Part shown: one piece after another, positions 59,517 to 64,000 of the stretch | How the letters are laid out: every line of letters begins with the position of its first letter | Numbering within the stretch: the first letter of the stretch is position 1 | Assembly (NCBI RefSeq): GCF_018691265.1 | Contig: NW_024881283.1 | Location: forward strand, 4,995,731-5,059,730 | Direction: 5' to 3' | From: Tyto alba | Lineage: Eukaryota > Chordata > Aves > Strigiformes > Tytonidae | Length of the DNA: 64,000 nt | Notes under the pieces: generated by a model | Told to the model about the DNA's origin: nothing | Seen by the model: the letters and a program-made list of their open reading frames with translations, nothing else | The model's database searches: none | Made by a program: the position numbers and the translations under genes

Positions 59517-60622
59517 ATGTCAGTACATCATGGAGCTGTTAAGAATAGGATGTGGCATTCCTGCAGCCACTGCATTTGGAACAAATTGTGTTTTTAATAC
59601 TAAAATGTGGTTACTTAGCGTCAACGACTGTTCACAAAGAAATCTATAGAAGAAATTATATTGGGTGGGTGGTGGTAGCAACCCCCCCTTTGCAGCACTC
59701 TGTAGTAGTCCCCATGGTGAGCCTGATTTCAATTGTTTACCATTATGCCAAGTGTTTCATCTTTAGATTGAAATGTCCCAGGCTCAGCTTTTACTTCAGG
59801 TTGAAAGCTGGTAAAAATGTTCAGGAAAAGTAGCTCAGCTTTTGTGGAGTAAAGCTTAAAATGGTTCAGGCCACCATGCTGACCTTCTGTTTTTCAGCTT
59901 TTAGAAACAAACCCAGAGGATCCCAGTGTCTCATGCAAAGTTAATTTGGAGGTTGGGAAGGTGTCTTCTTTTGCATCTTGGAAAACAATTCCAGATTTAG
60001 TCAAAGTAGGTTCTGAGAATGCTCAGCTGAGTGTTTTGGAGGCTCTACATGCACCGTGTATGTATCGCTGTTCCAAGTGGCTCAAAAGATGATGCTGATC
60101 TCAGGCAATCACTGGCTTGTGATTTGGGTTCTGTATGGGATGACTCGAGATTGGTTTTATGTGAGGCCTTGACTAAACCTGACCTTCTGTGGCTTTGGTG
60201 CCAAAGCTGCTGTGTCTCCTGCTTTCCTCCTCAGAGAAGGTGCAGAGCTCACCCAGCCACAGCTCCAAGCTCACCCAGATGTTGGTTTGGATATGCAGTT
60301 GGACCTGGAGCTGGAATTGCTCCTGACTGCATGATTTTGGTTGATTTAATCTAGTTTATAATTGCACGGTTTTGTCATCGCCTTTGCAATAGCGTGTCCC
60401 TGTGACGAGCAGACCACCGCAAAGCCGTTTGCTCAGCCCATCAGCTGCCGGCTGTCAGCACATGGAGGGGCAGAAGCCTCACACTGCAGTTCAACAAAAA
60501 GCAGGGGAAAAGCCTCAAAATTTTTATTCCCAGACAGTTTCTGTCTTCCTCTGGAGTCCATTATGCCAGGCCTTGAAAAAAACACAGGGAGAGTCCTCTC
60601 CCATTGCAAAACACATTTCTCA

Positions 60623-60736
60623 GGCCCTGGTTCAGCAAAGCATTTAAAAGCACACTTAATTTCAGGCTGTGTGTGTAATCCCCTTGAAATCAATGGGAGT
60701 TAAGCATTTGCTTAAATGCTTCACTGAGTTGGACCC
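60623..60736. repeat. Palindromic MITE-like interspersed repeat
   Basis: The two ends are imperfect inverted repeats: GGCCCTGGTTCAGCAAAGCA at the left, and the complement of the right end reads GGGTCCAACTCAGTGAAGCA followed by TTTAAGC. The centre is CCCTTGAAATCAATGGGAG. This is the pattern of an old palindromic repeat (CAAAGCACTTAAGCAC...CAATGGGA...) common in turtles, crocodilians and birds. It is non-coding. Confidence 0.7.
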
Positions 60737-63700
60737 TAAGTAGGCAAGCCAGACAAAGAGGGAATGAAGGAGAGATTTTGATTTTCTCCAGGGAGTGACA
60801 GCAATGAGAATCTATCTCTTTGAATCATTACCTCGCTGCTTGTGTCATGCTAGATGGGATCTTTCCTCTCTCTTAGGTGCTTGCTGTTAGCCTGGGGTAC
60901 CTCCTTAATCATCCAGCTATGTCTGGGGAGGAGAGGAAAACCTTGGAGGCTCAAAACTCTCGTAGGGTGCCTGCCGCAGCTGTAGGCATGTGCATCTCCA
61001 CACACACATGCAGATGTCGTTTAAAGGAAAACAGCAGGTTATAAGGGATGGGAATACAAGCAGGAAATCCTCTTCCACTGCACAAATCTGGCCTTTTTCC
61101 AGATACCATGTCATCACTTTTCGCCTCTGTTAAAAAAGCTGACCTTCTGCTGCCTTTGCTTGCAGCGAGTTTAAATTACTTAAGACTTTTTTTCCAGATG
61201 CTGTTTTCTTAAATTACTTACTGAGAAAGCCGAAGTCAATCTACATATTAAACATTCCGGAGATTGGAGTCCAAGTCAATGTGGCTCATGACAGTCCTAG
61301 GAAACCAAATATCTCTCCCTGTGAGCGTGCACTCCCCCTTCTCTTTCTCCTTTAGCTTAAGGCGATAAAACTTTGAAGATGTAATCTAGGTATTATCTGC
61401 CTTTTTGGATAATGTTCAACAGTAATTTTAGCATCGTCTTTATCTCCAAAATGGTTGTGTTAAATTCAACTTCTTCTTTCCCAGAGGTTGGTTTGATTTT
61501 TAGTCGCAAAGCATCTTTCCCTGTGTATTTCCTTCTGGTGGGTCAGATTTTTTTTAGTCCTGGTTTATTCTCATATTTGTTTTCCCGTTCTGCCATACCT
61601 CCTCATTAGAATTCTTTGGCTTTTACTATATTGGGATTTATTCTCTCTATGAAAGGATTCATCTATACAGAAGAGCTCAAATCATACTCCGGAGGTGGGA
61701 CCTGGGAGCAATTCCTGTTTGCCCACCAGCGCCCTTCTAGCATGTGCTGCTGGAAAGGATCAAGGCAAGAGGACATCCTCTCTCAGGGACTGACCCAAAT
61801 TTTCTAATCCTCTTCTCAAGATAGATACCACAGGATATTACCCCTCATCCTAGCCTGCTTCCCTCCTGTTTTAAGTTCATCATAATTTTGGTGTGCCTTT
61901 CAAAGCTCATGTGTTAGGTCAAAAACATCACTAACAAGGTTTACTTCTCTGCTTAAAAAAGAAATTTGAAAACTAGGTCAGTTCATATTTCCCCAATCTA
62001 GATAATCTTCTGTGGGGAAACTGAACTGTTCCTTCCTTCCTTTTTTTTTTTCCACTCCTGACAAATCCTTTAGCATTAGTATGCAGTCTCAAATATATAT
62101 TACCTTCCTCCTCACAGAGGCAGAACCTGCTTCCAATAAAACTTCCCCCGAGATACTGGATCTGGCTTTGACTTTCCTGATTAAATGGGCTATGGATTTA
62201 ATTTGACAAGAGAGGGGACTGATTTAGCAGATAAAGTATCTTGTTCAAAAGGTGATGTTTCTATTGCAGCCTGATCTCTGTCATGTCCCCCCTGTCATGT
62301 GTGGCTGGAGCCTGGTATGAAACATCACCTTTTGCTAAGTTATATTTATCGCAGCCTCTCTCTTTTCCCCATATTTTTCATTAGATCTGTCTGAAGCTGT
62401 GTGATTTTGTACACAGATTGGCGTGTGTTTCTGTGGGCTGTGGACAGGCTGAAGGACCCCTGCAAAGAGACAGGGAACCCCACTTAGCCCAGCGTCAGGA
62501 GCTCGTCTGATGGAGCTGGAGGGATGTAGATCTCCTCCTGACTCAGCATAGCAGAGATTTATGTGCATCTCTTACTTTCCAGTACGGCTCTGGACATAGC
62601 CTTGCTTTTCCTCCTCTACTGTGATTTCATCTGCATGGCCTGGGCTGGAGGGGGAAGGCAGGGAAGGTCCGTGCCTTACAGAGGGCACGGTGGCATTTTG
62701 GGGCCAGCTGCGAAGCCCCCGGGAGGGGGATCATGCAGTTAGCAGCATTTCCAAAGATCACATACCTTCCAAAGTGAAGTCTGGGGGCCTTTGTCCTTGT
62801 CAGTGGGCTGTTTCAAGAAGGATGGTTTGCTAGATTTCTTGAAGGCATGTAAAGCTCTGCAGTGAGAGGGGCAGGATTTGAGAACACCCCACTCGGCTCC
62901 CTTGCCAGGACTTTTGGGAGCAGCTCAGCAGCAAAGGGTAACAGGCTGTGAGGTGCTAAAGCAGGGAGTGTTGACTGTGGGGCGGGGAGGGGGGGGTGTT
63001 ATATGGGGTTCCCAATAAAATCTACTCATCTGCTAATGTCACCATTTGCTTCAGTGTGGTGTCAGTAAACTGTACGGGATTACATCCCCTTTAACACAGG
63101 CGGCTCTCCAGCATTTGAAAAACTCACAGCTGTGGCAGGTGTGGGACAGACCCCCCATCCCACCCAGAGCATCTCACCAGATCTCGGCTTCAGCGCTGGC
63201 GCACACCGGCTCACTCCTCCGTGTCATGAAACCAAGGCATCAGCAAGCTCTGCCGAGGCGGGGTGATGACCCAGGCAGAAATCCTTCATGTGTGAGTGTC
63301 TCTACAACTGCGCCGAGGCGTGTCTCTCCCGTTAGCTCTGACTGGCATCCACTGCTCACAGCTCGTATATAGGTCACCGGTTCTGAAATAGCGTGGAAGT
63401 CAGGCACTTGTGTCCCCGGTGTCTGCCTGCCTGCAGGAAGGCTGGTGAGGAATATACTGAATGCTGAAGAAAGAGCTGCTAAAAACTAAATTCATCCTGA
63501 TTGCTGGTGCCCATACAAAAGAAGAGATTTTTTTTTTTTTTTAAATCAAGACCATTAAACGCATGTGTTGGATCCACTGTCGCTTATTACCATGCGTGCT
63601 TCTAAATTTTCCTTACAACTGTTGTTTTAGCAGCCCTAGAGATGTCCTGTATGTTTTTACATATATGTGGAACGTATGTACTACCACTGCACGATTCCTA

Positions 63701-64000
63701 CCTCATACCATTTATTACTGTGTTGCCTGAGTGCTGCACAGCATCCACCAGGCTCTCTCTCCAGGTGGGCTTTCAGGAGGGATGGAAGGAGAATGGGCAT
63801 CTGTGGCCGGTTCATCTCACAGACAACCCATGACCACTTAAAGAGTTTCCAGCTCTTTTCAACACTAAATCAACATCTCAGTCTTGTTGAGGTAGAAGAT
63901 TTCTGTAAAGCATCATCACTGCTAAAAATGATCTGCCTGGGAGTTGCCTGAGAAGGAATTGTTAGAAAATACTCTACATGAATATGCCCTCTTCTGACCA

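Larger units (their letters stand above)
42109..64000. other. Intergenic sequence, lower GC, no recognised gene
   Basis: Open frames here are short and look random, and no known protein family was recognised on either strand. Contents I can support are the A-run at 42105-42120, the tandem repeat at 49.88-50.08 kb, the AT-rich cluster at 46.7 kb, a MIR-like GGGAAACTGAGTCACA motif at 45815-45830, a T-run at 48850-48866 and 57278-57298, and the palindromic repeats at 59.5 and 60.6 kb. In mammals LAPTM5 follows SDC3, but none of its exons was recognised. Untranslated or very short exons would be missed by eye. Confidence 0.5.

Noticed and set aside
59877..61148. CTGACCTTCTG occurring three times (59879, 60179, 61139)
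   Set aside because: Flanking bases do not align, so it is probably a coincidental short word rather than a repeat family or receptor-element cluster.

Overview
The window is genomic DNA from a vertebrate, almost certainly a bird. It has GT-AG introns, long non-coding stretches, a CR1/L3-type LINE relic, MIR-like SINE motifs, a sauropsid-style palindromic repeat, and an LTR that I recognise as a family common in neoavian birds. It carries one clearly recognisable protein-coding gene, syndecan-3 (SDC3), on the + strand. Four coding exons join in frame (28715-28832, 29282-29895, 31578-31848, 32742-32908) and encode 389 residues: the mature ectodomain, the transmembrane helix and the cytoplasmic tail. 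The exon for the signal peptide and 5' UTR was not found and probably lies before base 1.

Layout. Bases 1-28714 are read as the 3' part of a very long SDC3 intron 1. It is GC-rich and holds a CpG-rich patch (about 2.94-3.33 kb), AT-rich islands with homeodomain-type motifs, RFX X-box-like palindromes, MIR-like relics, an ATGG microsatellite (24.9-25.1 kb) and a ~1.1-kb endogenous-retroviral LTR (about 26.0-27.1 kb). Bases 28715-32908 hold coding exons 2-5. From 32909 there is a 3' UTR with two candidate poly(A) sites. The proximal one (AATAAA at 33846) gives a ~0.95-kb UTR. The distal one (AATAAA at 38929) gives a ~6-kb UTR whose AT-rich end carries three perfect Pumilio response elements. 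A CpG-island-like segment (39.1-39.7 kb), with an exact X-box at its edge, follows directly and could be a promoter.

Bases ~40-64 kb are lower in GC and look intergenic. They contain a decayed LINE reverse-transcriptase fragment (41.57-42.11 kb), a degenerate ~51-bp tandem repeat (49.88-50.08 kb), a MITE-like palindrome (60.62-60.74 kb) and AT-rich islands, but no exon I can recognise. In mammals the gene downstream of SDC3 is LAPTM5. None of its exons was recognised here, so it either lies beyond the window or is not adjacent in this genome.

The translated open frames outside SDC3 have the low-complexity, Pro/Ser/Gly/Arg-rich look of GC-rich non-coding DNA, and I do not call any of them genes. 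No tRNA, rRNA, CRISPR or prokaryotic system is present.
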